Below are positions 24,920 to 34,106 of a DNA stretch of 64,000 nucleotides, in pieces. This stretch comes from Caldilinea sp. CFX5 (lineage in GTDB: Bacteria; Chloroflexota; Anaerolineae; Caldilineales; Caldilineaceae). The notes beneath the pieces were generated by a model. It saw only the letters and a program-made list of their open reading frames with translations. It was not told the origin of the DNA and did no database searches. Where the stretch lies: assembly GCA_021405325.1 (NCBI GenBank), contig QWII01000001.1, positions 263,834 to 327,833 on the forward strand, given 5' to 3'. The position numbers and the translations under genes were made by a program. The stretch's first letter is position 1; the number at the start of each line of letters is the position of its first letter.

Positions 24920-26914
24920 ATGGCGCTGCGGAAATGGTTGACCGGCCCCCTGCCGTTTTGGGCCGTCTTATTTGTCGCGCTCATTGCCCGGCTCTGGCGA
25001 CTCGACTATCATAGCGTCTGGTTTGATGAGGCGGTCAGCTTGCAGTGGGCCGGCGCTGATCCCGCCTTTATCTGGCAGAAGACCTTTCCCCTGGTGGAGG
25101 AAAAACATCCGCCGGTCTACTACCTGGGACTGCACTATTGGCAGACCATGTTGGGGTGGGTGGGTCTGTCCCAAAACGATGTAGCGCTGCGTCTCTTTGG
25201 CAGCTTGCTGGGTGTGCTGACGGTCTGGGGCATCATCCTGCTGGCCCAACGGCTGAGCGGCAGAAGCACCGGCTTGTTGACCGGCCTGCTGGTCGCCCTG
25301 GCGCCGGTGCTGGTTTGGTATAGCCAGGAGTTGCGCATGTTCCAACCGGCGGCCACCGGGCTGGTCTGGGGCGGCTACTGCCTCTGGCGCGCTTGGGAAG
25401 CGCCAACCCATCAACGATCCCTTGGCTGGTGGCTGGGTATGATCCTGGCTTTTACCGCCGCGCTCTATAGCTATCTCTTCAGCGCCTTTCTCATGCCTGC
25501 CGCCGGGTTGACACTGGTGGGATTGCTCTTTTTAGCGAAACGACCGGATCGCTGGGGGCGCTTTGTCATTGGTGCGCTCACCCTTGCCGTCACCGGCGCC
25601 CTCTTCCTGCCCCTGGCCTATAACGCCTGGATTGTCAACAGCAGTGAAGGCGCGCCCGGCCAAGCCTTTGCCAACGTCGGCCCCACGCTCTGGCATCTCT
25701 TGCGCGTCTTCACCCTCTGGCGCGTCGACTGGTCGCCCCCGTTAGCCACAGGCAGCTTACTATTCATTACCATCTTTTTCCTGATCGGTCTTCTATCACC
25801 CCGTCACCTTGTCACCTTGTCACCTTGTCACCTTGTCACCCCTGCCCGCCTCTACCTCCTCCTCTGGCTCGGCATCCCCTTGCTCATCGGCAATTTGTTA
25901 CTGAGCCGCAGCGATTCAGTCTTTGGCGAAGATCGCTACTTTATCTTTCTAGCACCCTTTCTGCTGTGGGCCGTGGCGCGGGGGATTGTGATCATCGGAG
26001 AGCGGCTATCGTGGGCCGGTGTGATAGGTGGGGTATTGGTGATTGGGGTATTGGGCGCGGCGTTGCCACGGCTCTGGACGCCAGCCCTGTATCGCGAAAA
26101 CTGGCGGGCGGCAAGTGAATACATGGCCGCCTATCATGCCGCCAGCCCCGGTCTACCGGATACCGTAGTGGCCCATGTCGATTATACACGGTTGCCGTTG
26201 GAGTGGTATCTGCGCCAACAGTTCACGTTTGAGGAACTGCCAATCTATTTTCCCTATGGCGGCCAGTTGACGCCGGAACAGATAGAGACAGTAATTGCAC
26301 CGCCGTTGGAAGGCATTGTCAAAACCGATGCGGCCACCCTCTGGTTGAGCCAGAGTCATCTCGATGGGGTGGATGAGCAGCGGTTGGTGGAAAGCTGGCT
26401 CAATGAACGCTTTCCGCTGGTGACAGAGTTGTATCCCAGTGGCATCAAATTGAGCGGGTACGCCTTGCAAAGCCGCTTTACCGCCCTGCCGAAGCTGAGC
26501 GATGCGGCCATTTACCCCGCAGTTGAATTGGTTCCAGGTTTGGAACTGGCGGCCTGTGAAGTGTTAACACCCCAAGTCGCCGCCCAGGATGAGCAGATGC
26601 ACCCACCTAGTGGCTGGGTTCATGTCCGCCTCTGGTGGCGGGCGACGGGGCCGATCAGCGATAACTACATCGCCACCGCTGACGTGGTGGGGCCGGAGGG
26701 GGCGTGGGGCGTGCGGCTCTATCGCGACAACGAAGCCCTCCGCCGCTGGCCGACGAGTACGTGGCAAATTGGCGATATTGTGCGCGATGAAGTGGATATT
26801 AACCTGAACCCGGTGACGCCAGCGCAGGACTACCCGGTTGTGATCGGCGTAATGGATGGCACTGGGCAAGCATTGGGAGAGCATGTCCAATGCAGCCAAG
26901 TGAGGGTGAAGTAA
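24920..26914 (+). CDS. GT39/ArnT-like membrane glycosyltransferase
   Basis: ATG at 24920, immediately after the murA stop, so the two are translationally coupled. 664 aa with about ten transmembrane helices. DYHSVWFDEAVS carries the acidic pair of the first periplasmic loop of GT-C (PMT/ArnT) enzymes, and EEKHPPVYYLGLHYW is the matching H-P-P motif. Such enzymes move a sugar from a polyprenyl-phosphate carrier to protein or cell-envelope lipid. The C-terminal ~250 residues are a soluble beta-rich domain. An 8-bp tandem repeat lies inside the coding region (25803-25840), encoding RHLVTLSPCHLVTP in the loop before a transmembrane helix. Confidence 0.85.
   Translation: MALRKWLTGPLPFWAVLFVALIARLWRLDYHSVWFDEAVSLQWAGADPAFIWQKTFPLVEEKHPPVYYLGLHYWQTMLGWVGLSQNDVALRLFGSLLGVLTVWGIILLAQRLSGRSTGLLTGLLVALAPVLVWYSQELRMFQPAATGLVWGGYCLWRAWEAPTHQRSLGWWLGMILAFTAALYSYLFSAFLMPAAGLTLVGLLFLAKRPDRWGRFVIGALTLAVTGALFLPLAYNAWIVNSSEGAPGQAFANVGPTLWHLLRVFTLWRVDWSPPLATGSLLFITIFFLIGLLSPRHLVTLSPCHLVTPARLYLLLWLGIPLLIGNLLLSRSDSVFGEDRYFIFLAPFLLWAVARGIVIIGERLSWAGVIGGVLVIGVLGAALPRLWTPALYRENWRAASEYMAAYHAASPGLPDTVVAHVDYTRLPLEWYLRQQFTFEELPIYFPYGGQLTPEQIETVIAPPLEGIVKTDAATLWLSQSHLDGVDEQRLVESWLNERFPLVTELYPSGIKLSGYALQSRFTALPKLSDAAIYPAVELVPGLELAACEVLTPQVAAQDEQMHPPSGWVHVRLWWRATGPISDNYIATADVVGPEGAWGVRLYRDNEALRRWPTSTWQIGDIVRDEVDINLNPVTPAQDYPVVIGVMDGTGQALGEHVQCSQVRVK
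25803..25840 (+). repeat. Octanucleotide tandem repeat (GTCACCTT)4 inside a gene
   Basis: Four perfect GTCACCTT units at 25803-25834, then GTCACC and a degenerate unit before. The unit length is not a multiple of three, so gain or loss of one unit would shift the glycosyltransferase frame. Confidence 0.9.
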
Positions 26915-26934
26915 GCTAACGATACCGCCATCAT

Positions 26935-27438
26935 TTACTGAGCGTTATGAATGCTCAAGACGATGCGGACGTCATCTCCGGCTAATAACAGTTGGTTGTC
27001 CTGAATTTCATATTGTGTTGTGATTTTTAGAGCGTCGAGGACACGAGCAAATTGCTTATTTCTCAGTTCACCACAATCCTGAGGCGCAACCTCTCCTTTG
27101 GTTAATCTATAACGATGTTCGTTCTCAAAGAAGATAAGAAAGGCCCCACCGGCACAAGTGGCGGAGGAAAAATTTAAAGTTCCGGCTTGGTCAAACCACA
27201 GTTCGAAGGGTTGTAAAATATCTAATTGGGTGGGTTCATTACGAAAGGTGACCTCGTCTATCAGCCAACGCTTCCCAGTAAGTAGCAATTCAAAATCAGG
27301 ACTTAAGGGACTTGGCGACTGGGTAACTGTACTTCCGGCAACACAGGCATTCGTAATGATCATCATTGCCATCAATAAGCAGAACAATGAAATGTTTCGC
27401 TGCCGCTTTCTGAAGTTTATTCTCCCTTTAATGAGCAT
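26935..27438 (-). CDS. META/HslJ-like lipoprotein
   Basis: 167 aa. N-terminal signal with a lipobox-like ITNAC (Cys at ~32). The mature part has the META-domain pattern: LLTGKRWLIDEVTF, a substrate-loop Cys pair (ATCAGGAF ... PQDCGEL) and an LLLAGDDVRIVL final strand. META-domain proteins such as HslJ are envelope proteins of unclear role. It resembles the N-terminal part of the next lipoprotein gene (DCxE/DCREPWN, LTLRGDDVQIDL), suggesting a duplication. Converges with the glycosyltransferase gene. Confidence 0.7.
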   Translation of the reverse strand: MLIKGRINFRKRQRNISLFCLLMAMMIITNACVAGSTVTQSPSPLSPDFELLLTGKRWLIDEVTFRNEPTQLDILQPFELWFDQAGTLNFSSATCAGGAFLIFFENEHRYRLTKGEVAPQDCGELRNKQFARVLDALKITTQYEIQDNQLLLAGDDVRIVLSIHNAQ

Positions 27439-27558
27439 AATCTCTCCTCTCCTAAAAACGTTATACTCGACTATTCTCAGCAGAACGCAGTATCAATTAT
27501 ATCGGGGGGGATCGGGTGACTTAGCTCCAGGCGCAACATCAGCGGCAGTTGTTCTTGC

Positions 27559-28584
27559 CTATTGTGATGCTGGTACACCTGGTGCCTCATAGATGTATTC
27601 AATCATACCGAGGTAGGGCTGAATACTCGCATCAGCTTCGACTTGTTGACGCAGTTCTTCAGGATAGAGCGTGTAAAAGGTTACTTTGGCTTGTGGAATA
27701 TTTGTCCCCGATGCAAAGGGAATGCCGGTCTTAAAAGCAACTTGCCGGACTTGTTCCGTAATTGTAAAAAGCTCATCCAGTGTATAAGGCATCTGTTTGA
27801 TACGCACTAGATCAGCCCAGGAAATACCTACAAGATACTTTTGAATCAGTTTTTCACCATCAGGCGATGCAAAGCCAACCACAAGACCAAACTCCGGTTG
27901 GTGTTCCATCCATGATCCAGCATAGGTAGGTTCACCAGCGATTACCTTGCTCTCTAATAAACTCATCTCCACTTGCAATTCTAGACGACGTTGCGCTTCT
28001 GCATAGGTGAGACCGAAAGTTTCGGCATACATGGTGATCATCGGGTTAGCTTCTTCCGCCATAACTTGTGTACAGTCTGAATGCCGCCGTGAGGAAAAGG
28101 GGGAATTGTCGATGGCGAGGTCGATTTGCACATCATCGCCACGCAACGTCAACACTGTTCCACGAATTTCGTAGGCAGTTGTTGCACTAAAGAGTTCTTT
28201 GAGTTGGGCATATTCTCTGTTCCAAGGTTCCCGACAATCGAGCGGAGTTGAGGGCGCAGGCGCTAATTGATAGTGACCATTGCCCGCGCCAATCGTCTGA
28301 TAAGCAATGCCAGTATCGTTGCTGACGTTTACGCCAAAGGAGCCAAAGGGATCGATTGAGATGAAAATCGGTTCCAACGCAGGAAATGTTATGTTTACCC
28401 CTTTGGCTGTCATTGCAGTAACACGCCATTGGTTTTGAACTAACGTGCCAAAATCGTAGGTGACCAAAGGACTCTCCGGCTGAAGGATGACCGGTGGCTG
28501 TGCAACAGGGCGGGCGATAGGCATCAGGCAACCCGCTCCGATCAGCGTAACAGCAAGCAACCACAGCGGCATTCGTGTTGACAT
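27559..28584 (-). CDS. Lipoprotein: META-like domain plus protease-propeptide-like domain
   Basis: ATG at 28584 with AAGGAGG five bases upstream. Lipobox IGAGC near residue 18. Residues ~40-175 resemble the META-like neighbour (QNQWRVTAM, DCREPWNREYAQL, LTLRGDDVQIDLAI). Residues ~190-341 start YAETFGLTYAEAQRRLELQ and contain GEPTYAGSWMEHQPEFGLVV, the pattern of streptogrisin/alpha-lytic-type protease propeptides, but no protease domain follows. Possibly a membrane-tethered inhibitor or chaperone-like propeptide. The domain readings are by eye. Confidence 0.7.
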   Translation of the reverse strand: MSTRMPLWLLAVTLIGAGCLMPIARPVAQPPVILQPESPLVTYDFGTLVQNQWRVTAMTAKGVNITFPALEPIFISIDPFGSFGVNVSNDTGIAYQTIGAGNGHYQLAPAPSTPLDCREPWNREYAQLKELFSATTAYEIRGTVLTLRGDDVQIDLAIDNSPFSSRRHSDCTQVMAEEANPMITMYAETFGLTYAEAQRRLELQVEMSLLESKVIAGEPTYAGSWMEHQPEFGLVVGFASPDGEKLIQKYLVGISWADLVRIKQMPYTLDELFTITEQVRQVAFKTGIPFASGTNIPQAKVTFYTLYPEELRQQVEADASIQPYLGMIEYIYEAPGVPASQ

Positions 28585-28750
28585 GACAGCCTCCTTGATC
28601 AACAGCCAAAATAGTAGAGCGTAAAGTGGGGTAGTGAGCTAACACGATAGTTGGTTCATCACGTTGTCATAGTGTAGAGACGGTTGTGTTACCGTGCAAG
28701 TTGCAAAAGTGTACCATTGATGTTTGTCCCTGTTGCAAATCATGGTACAC

Positions 28751-28790
28751 AAAAAGGAGCAACATTGTCTAGGTCGTACAACGTTGCTCC
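28751..28790 (-). terminator. Terminator of the M50 protease gene
   Basis: Stem GGAGCAACATTGT / ACAACGTTGCTCC (one mismatch, 9-nt loop). Read on the minus strand it is followed by CTTTTTGTG, a U-run, 54 bases after the stop of the gene ending at 28844. Confidence 0.65.
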
Positions 28791-28843
28791 GATCTACTGG
28801 CTGTTTGCAATTGTGAACAAGAAAAGTGTTGAGTGGCGTTGTT

Positions 28844-29956
28844 TCAAATCCCCAACTCGGCCCGCGTTTGCAGCACCCGCAACAGATCCTCGCGCATTAC
28901 CGTCCCCACCAGCCGTTGATCCTCCACCACCGGCATCTGGTTGACATCTTCGGCCACCATGCGTTCCAGCACCTTTGCCAGATCATCGCTGGGGGTGACG
29001 CTGTGGGCTTTGGTGGCGGGAGTCATGGCTTCGCCGGCATAGGTGGTTGACCACTCGGTGCGCGGGACGGTGCGAATGTTTTGCAGGGTGATAACGCCCC
29101 CCATGCGTCCATCGTCGGCGACAAAGAAGCAACGTTTGCCCTGGCCCAAGACCTGTTCATTGACCAACGCCTCCAGGGTGATATTGGCCGGAATCCGGGC
29201 GCACTCCTGCTGCATAACCTGGGCGACGGGAATATCACGCAGGGTGTCGCGCACCATCACCTGTTGCCATGACTCAGACGCGGCATTTTGCAGGAACCAA
29301 CCGATAAAGGCGATCCAGAGGCCATTGAAAAATTGACCGCCAAACATCTGGAAGACGCCAAAGATGATAAAGAGGAATGCGATGCCCTGGCCGACACGGG
29401 CGGCAATGCGAGTGGCGTTGCGAAAGTCGCGGCCATAGGCCCAAAGCGCGGCCCGCAACATGCGCCCGCCATCGAGCGGAAAGCCGGGGATCAGGTTAAA
29501 GCCAAAGAGCAACAGGTTGATCCGCCCCAGGTAGAGGGCAATAGCGCCTAAGGCCGTATCGCCACCCAGGTTGCCCAGCCCATTCAACCCCAACCCCAGC
29601 AGCAGACTGACCAGCGGACCGGCGGCGGCAATGCGGAATTCAGCGCCGGCGGTCGGCGGTTCGCGTCCGATCTGCGCCACGCCGCCAAAGATAAAGAGGG
29701 TGATGCTACGCACCGGCACCCCCTCGCGCAGCGCCACGGCGGCATGACCCAACTCATGGGCCAGGACGGAGCCAAAGAAGAGCAGACTGGTCGCCAACCC
29801 CACCAGCCAGTAGGTGGCCGTACTCCACCCAGGATAGCCGCTGGGAAAATAGCCGGCGGCCAACGACCAGGTGACCAGCACAAAGATAATCAACCAACTC
29901 GAATGAGCGCCAATCGGAATGCCCAGGATGCGACCAAAGTTCAGCGATGCACGCAT
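28844..29956 (-). CDS. Site-2-protease-type M50 metalloprotease with CBS domains
   Basis: ATG at 29956 (GGAAAGAAG upstream) chosen over 30031, which adds a non-membrane tail. 370 aa. Zinc site HELGH at residues 67-71 and the second motif NLIPGFPLDGGRML; four to six transmembrane helices. The C-terminal ~130 residues hold a CBS pair (VAQVMQQECARIPANITLEAL ... YAGEAMTPATKAHSVTPSDDL, split motifs). M50 enzymes cut membrane-embedded substrates; CBS domains would let an adenine nucleotide regulate it. No obvious substrate gene is adjacent. Confidence 0.92.
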   Translation of the reverse strand: MRASLNFGRILGIPIGAHSSWLIIFVLVTWSLAAGYFPSGYPGWSTATYWLVGLATSLLFFGSVLAHELGHAAVALREGVPVRSITLFIFGGVAQIGREPPTAGAEFRIAAAGPLVSLLLGLGLNGLGNLGGDTALGAIALYLGRINLLLFGFNLIPGFPLDGGRMLRAALWAYGRDFRNATRIAARVGQGIAFLFIIFGVFQMFGGQFFNGLWIAFIGWFLQNAASESWQQVMVRDTLRDIPVAQVMQQECARIPANITLEALVNEQVLGQGKRCFFVADDGRMGGVITLQNIRTVPRTEWSTTYAGEAMTPATKAHSVTPSDDLAKVLERMVAEDVNQMPVVEDQRLVGTVMREDLLRVLQTRAELGI

Positions 29957-30162
29957 AGCGTTTCTTCTTTCCAGCGCAACCTTGCTCACCAGGGGCAATG
30001 CCGGCCGCGCTGCCAGTTCGACGGCAATCAAGAGAATCCTCCGCCGGCTGAACGTAAACCGCGTTGATTCCCCCTATACCTTACCTGGGTTTAGACCGTA
30101 GACGAAGTGAGGCTTTACACAATTGGGGCGCGCTGCTGGGATCATCCGGTCACTGCTTTCGC

Positions 30163-30237
30163 TTCCGTGTTCGTTCTATCTGTGTTTAGTCTTTGGGCAA
30201 CCATAACAGACTAAACACAGATAGAACGAACACGGAA
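30163..30237. repeat. Perfect 30-bp inverted repeat, family shared with 33394
   Basis: Arms 30163-30192 and 30208-30237 (TTCCGTGTTCGTTCTATCTG... and complement) with the 15-nt loop TTGGGCAACCATAAC. It ends nine bases before the stop of the SARP gene. A near-copy (27-bp arms, loop TGTGCAACCAAAA) lies upstream of the same gene. Confidence 0.85.
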
Positions 30238-30246
30238 TGGTGGGGA

Positions 30247-33174
30247 TCACTCGGTTGGCGTAGCGGTCATGGCGCCGAACAGAGCGGTGAAGTTGGTCTG
30301 TTCCTGGGCCAGCCGTTGACCTTTGCGCCAGGCGGTGGTAAAGCGTTCTTCTCCCAACGCGGCGTGCGCCTGCTGCACCAACTGCTCAAAAATTTGCCCA
30401 TCATGGGGCGACAGGGGCGAATTGTGGCGCGTGCGTAGGGTGTGGGCAATGCTGAACATGGGTACGGCTTGCTCATGTGCGCCGGTTGCCACCGCGACTT
30501 CCCCCAGACATTCCAGCATCCACGCCACACCGATAATGCTGCCCATCTCCTGGCGGATCTGCAACGCCTCCTGAAAAATGCCTTCGGCGGCCTGTGGTTT
30601 GCCGTTGAGGAGCAAGACGCGTCCCAGTTTGCCCAAAGCCCAGGCGCGCATCCCGGTGCGCCGCTCATCTAAGGCGAGACTTTCGGTCAGATAGCTTTCG
30701 GCTCCTTGCAGATCCTGCCGACGCGTGGCAAGTTCTCCCAAGAGGATCAGGCTGCCGGCCATGGTTCCCCGCGCATCAAGCCGACGGGCAATGGTTAGGC
30801 TTTCCTGGGCGAACTGTTCCGCCCGGATCAGATCGTGGGCGCCATCCATCATTTGCGTGGTTAAGCGTTGGAGGACAGAAGCGATCCCGCGCTCCTCACC
30901 AAGCTGTCGAAAGGTGGCCAGCGCCTTAAACAGTAAGGCGTCACAGACAGCGTTATCCCCTTGGTGATACTCAGAGCGAGCCAGGTGAAAGAGCGTCCAG
31001 GCACATTCGCTTGCGTTGCCAAGCTTTTCAAAAATGCGCAAACTCTCTTGATAGGCCTGGCTGGCACGGTGGCCCTCGGCTGTCAAACCAAGCAACAAGC
31101 CCCATTCATTCAACACCGTTGCCCGTAACGCCAAGGTCTCGTCCGTTGACGGTAGCGCTAATGCCAGATCTTGCCAGGTGAGTCCCTCCTGCACGTTGCT
31201 GGCAATGTACCAATAATCGCGCAGCACTGCCACCAATTCTAGGCCCAACCGCCCTTCGCCTTCGGCAAAACACCAATGAAGGGCAGCCTGCACATTTTCA
31301 TACTCCCGGGCGATGGTTGCCATGCCAGGGCGAGCGCCCAAATAACGGCTTGGGGCGTCGATCTGTCGGATCATTGCCAGCATGGCTGCGGCATGGCGAC
31401 GCTGACCGGTCTGTAATTGGCTGGTCGCCGCTAGTTGTTCGGCAGCAAACTGGCGGATCAGTTCGTGCAACTGGTAACGCCCGGTCGCCGAACGGCTGAC
31501 CAGTGACTTATCAACCAACGCCTGGAGCAACGCCGGGCTGGCATCGGCCACCGCCAGCGCCAGTTCTGCCGTAAAGCCGCCGCGAAAGACGGCCAGTCGC
31601 GGAAAGATCTGCTGCTCGGTCGGCGTCAGCAGCCGCCACGAGGTCTGAAAGACGGCGCGCAGACTGCGTTGACGTAGGGGCAGATCGGGGGCGTTGGTGG
31701 TGAGGAAGTCGAGATTGTGGGCCAGTTCGGCGGCAATGGCGGCAGGAGAAAGGTCACTACTCCACGCTGCGGCCAGTTCCAGCGCCAGCGGCAGCCCTTG
31801 CACCTGCTGCCCGATGGTGACGAGGGCCGGCAGATCGGCAGCGGTCAACTGGTAATTCGGCTGGTGGCGGCGCACTGTTTCCAGCCAGAGGTGAAGACCA
31901 CTAAAGGCTGTGGCGGCGGCAGGGGTGAGGGTGGACGCTTCTTGCGGCGTCGGCACCGGCAAGCCCTGTAGCCAGTAAAGCTGTTCCGTATGTAACCCCA
32001 ACCGGGTGCGCGAGGTGATAAGCAGTTTGACCTCCGGCGCCTGTTCCAGCACCTGCACCAGCAAGGCCAGCGTCTGCTCATTGAGCAGTTGCTCCACGTT
32101 GTCCAACACCAGGAGCAGTTCTTTGTCGTGCAGATGGGTGAGGACTTGGGCAGCGGGTGGCTCCTTGCCTTGCAAACTCAGCCCCAACGCCTGGGCCATT
32201 GCCATCGTCATCTGCGCTGTGGTATCGACGCCGGCCAGCGCCACAAAGACAACGCCATGCAAGAAGAGGCGCTTCTGGTCAGCAGCCACCTGCTGCGCGG
32301 TCTCCAGCACCAGCCGCGTCTTGCCGATGCCGCCAACGCCCGACACCGTGAGCAGGCGCGAACGCCCCGCCAGCAGCCGCACCAGTTCGCCGACCTCCTC
32401 GCTGCGTCCGATCAAGGGGGTGACGGTGGGCGGCAGGTTGTGGAGCGGACGTTGGGCCGCCGCTTGTAGACGGGCATAGAGCGCCTGGGTGCGTTGCCCC
32501 GGCTCGACGGCCAGTTCCGCCCAAAGCACGCGACGACAGACGCCATAGTGAGCCAATGCCGCGCTGATCTGCCCGGTGCGCGCCAGCAAGAGCATCACCT
32601 GATAGTGGACTTCCTCGCGCCACGGCTCCAGCGCCACCAGACGGCGGGCATAGCGCAGGGCGTCGTGATAGGCGGCGGAGGCGGTATGCCGAGCGATCAA
32701 GCGGTCGAGGAGGGCGATCATCTGCTGTTGCCATTGCTCCTGCTCACGCAAGAGCCAGCTTTCCAGGTCAGGCGCTTCGTCGAGATAGACGCCTTCGAGC
32801 AAGGGCGCGCGATAGAGGTCAACAGCTTGCGCCCAGGCGGCGGGGTCCTCTTGCGCCACCAGTCGCGCAAAGGTGCGTACATCAATGGTCACGGGCGTTA
32901 CCGGCTGAAAGTGGACAGTGCGGCGATCCACCACGAGGCAGTCAGGCAGCTTACTGGTCAAATCATGCAGCGTGCGGCGCAGCAGGCCCAACGCCTGGCT
33001 CTGCTCCACCTCCGGCCAGGCCAGCCCCGCCAGATGTTCGCGCGTCACGGGTCGATCGATACAGATCAAATAGGCCAGCAAGGCGAGCGCCTTCTGGGAA
33101 CGAAAGTCGGTGAGTAGCGCATCCTGGTGGCGAATCTCCATCGCCCCAAAGAGGCGGATGTCGAGCGTGCTCAT
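30247..33174 (-). CDS. SARP/BTAD regulator with NB-ARC ATPase and TPR repeats
   Basis: 975 aa. Residues ~1-95 are a winged-helix DNA-binding domain (RLFGAMEIRHQ ... LGLLRRTLHDLTSKL), ~100-245 a bacterial transcriptional activation (BTAD) domain, ~255-600 an NB-ARC-type STAND ATPase (Walker A VGGIGKTRL, Walker B LLLVLDNVEQLL, ITSRTRLGL sensor, GLPLALELAA), then TPR-like repeats (DLQGAESYLTESLAL). Such proteins are signal-gated transcription activators: ligand or protein binding to the repeats releases the ATPase switch. Target genes are not evident. Two near-identical hairpins bracket the gene. Confidence 0.9.
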   Translation of the reverse strand: MSTLDIRLFGAMEIRHQDALLTDFRSQKALALLAYLICIDRPVTREHLAGLAWPEVEQSQALGLLRRTLHDLTSKLPDCLVVDRRTVHFQPVTPVTIDVRTFARLVAQEDPAAWAQAVDLYRAPLLEGVYLDEAPDLESWLLREQEQWQQQMIALLDRLIARHTASAAYHDALRYARRLVALEPWREEVHYQVMLLLARTGQISAALAHYGVCRRVLWAELAVEPGQRTQALYARLQAAAQRPLHNLPPTVTPLIGRSEEVGELVRLLAGRSRLLTVSGVGGIGKTRLVLETAQQVAADQKRLFLHGVVFVALAGVDTTAQMTMAMAQALGLSLQGKEPPAAQVLTHLHDKELLLVLDNVEQLLNEQTLALLVQVLEQAPEVKLLITSRTRLGLHTEQLYWLQGLPVPTPQEASTLTPAAATAFSGLHLWLETVRRHQPNYQLTAADLPALVTIGQQVQGLPLALELAAAWSSDLSPAAIAAELAHNLDFLTTNAPDLPLRQRSLRAVFQTSWRLLTPTEQQIFPRLAVFRGGFTAELALAVADASPALLQALVDKSLVSRSATGRYQLHELIRQFAAEQLAATSQLQTGQRRHAAAMLAMIRQIDAPSRYLGARPGMATIAREYENVQAALHWCFAEGEGRLGLELVAVLRDYWYIASNVQEGLTWQDLALALPSTDETLALRATVLNEWGLLLGLTAEGHRASQAYQESLRIFEKLGNASECAWTLFHLARSEYHQGDNAVCDALLFKALATFRQLGEERGIASVLQRLTTQMMDGAHDLIRAEQFAQESLTIARRLDARGTMAGSLILLGELATRRQDLQGAESYLTESLALDERRTGMRAWALGKLGRVLLLNGKPQAAEGIFQEALQIRQEMGSIIGVAWMLECLGEVAVATGAHEQAVPMFSIAHTLRTRHNSPLSPHDGQIFEQLVQQAHAALGEERFTTAWRKGQRLAQEQTNFTALFGAMTATPTE

Positions 33175-33393
33175 CGGCTATTTTCCTTTTTGCCTTACAG
33201 GAAGGATTGACAGACAGCTTCAACAGACCGAGCCGTCAGCTTGGGAGGACGACGGTCTGCGCCTCTCTATCGCCACACCAGCGAGAGGACGTTGAGAGGA
33301 CGATTGTATTGTAATCTATAGCTGAAGGATTGGCAAACGTTGTTTTTCCTACCTATCGATTGAAGCTTCGCCGTAAACTGAGGAATCACCTCT

Positions 33394-33460
33394 GTGTTCC
33401 TTCTATCCGTGTTTAGTCTTTGTGCAACCAAAAAAGACTAAACACGGATAGAAGGAACAC
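33394..33460. repeat. Perfect 27-bp inverted repeat, family shared with 30163
   Basis: Arms 33394-33420 and 33434-33460 (GTGTTCCTTCTATCCGTGTT... and complement), loop TGTGCAACCAAAA. Arms and loop match the element at 30163 except for a few paired changes, for example CTATCTG/CTATCCG with the complementary arm changed too. Confidence 0.85.
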
Positions 33461-33526
33461 GGGGGAGAACCGGTAAAACTTGCTCTGTTAGCGAACGCTT
33501 CCCGTCTTTTGCGAGGAGCCATACCC

Positions 33527-33940
33527 ATGTCTACCCAAAACAAACTCATCCTACGCCGTTTCTTTGAAGAACTTTTCAACCAGGGCAACCTGGCCGCTGC
33601 TGACGAGATTGTGAGTGAATCTTACATCAATCACAATGCTGTTCCCGGGGAAGCGCCGGGGCGGGCCGGCTTGACCCACTTTGTCGCCTACGTTCGTTCC
33701 GCCTTTCGCGATCTCAATTTCACAATTGCCGACCAGATTGCCGAGGGCGACAAGGTGACCACCCGCTGGACCGCCACCGGCATCCACCAGGGCGACTTTG
33801 CCGGCGTTCCCGCTACCGGCAAAGCAGTGGCGATCACCGCCATCAACATCCATCGTGTCACCAATGGGCAAATCCAGGAAGGTTGGCTCAATTGGGATGC
33901 CCTGGGCTTTTTGCAGCAGGTAGGCGCCATCCCCGTTTAA
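33527..33940 (+). CDS. SnoaL-like (NTF2-fold) protein
   Basis: ATG at 33527 with GAGGAG upstream. 137 aa. N-terminal helix NKLILRRFFEELFNQGNLAAADE, then INHNAVPGEAPGRAGL, a central VTTRWTATGIHQGDFAGVPA strand and a final INIHRVTNGQIQEGW strand: the polyketide-cyclase-like SnoaL family of cone-fold proteins. Members are small-molecule cyclases, hydroxylases or binding proteins; the substrate cannot be told. Two relatives occur in this window (45092 intact, 52507 truncated). Confidence 0.85.
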   Translation: MSTQNKLILRRFFEELFNQGNLAAADEIVSESYINHNAVPGEAPGRAGLTHFVAYVRSAFRDLNFTIADQIAEGDKVTTRWTATGIHQGDFAGVPATGKAVAITAINIHRVTNGQIQEGWLNWDALGFLQQVGAIPV

Positions 33941-33971
33941 TCGCGTAGGTGCGTTTAGCGGCGGATTGTTA

Positions 33972-34072
33972 GTCAGTGGGACAGTAGGTCAGTGGGACAG
34001 TAAATCAGTAGGACAGTGAGACAGGTACTGACAGACCGTCCCACTGACCCACTGACCTACTGTCCCACTGAC
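33972..34072. repeat. Inverted repeat built of CAGTGGGAC words
   Basis: Perfect 25-bp arms (33972-33996 / 34048-34072); the words GTCAGTGGGACA and AGTAGGTC repeat in tandem within each arm. Fills the gap between the SnoaL gene and the second SARP gene, overlapping the latter's promoter region. Confidence 0.8.
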
Positions 34073-34106
34073 CAGGCTTTTGACAGGGACGAGGTAGATC
34101 GACATC

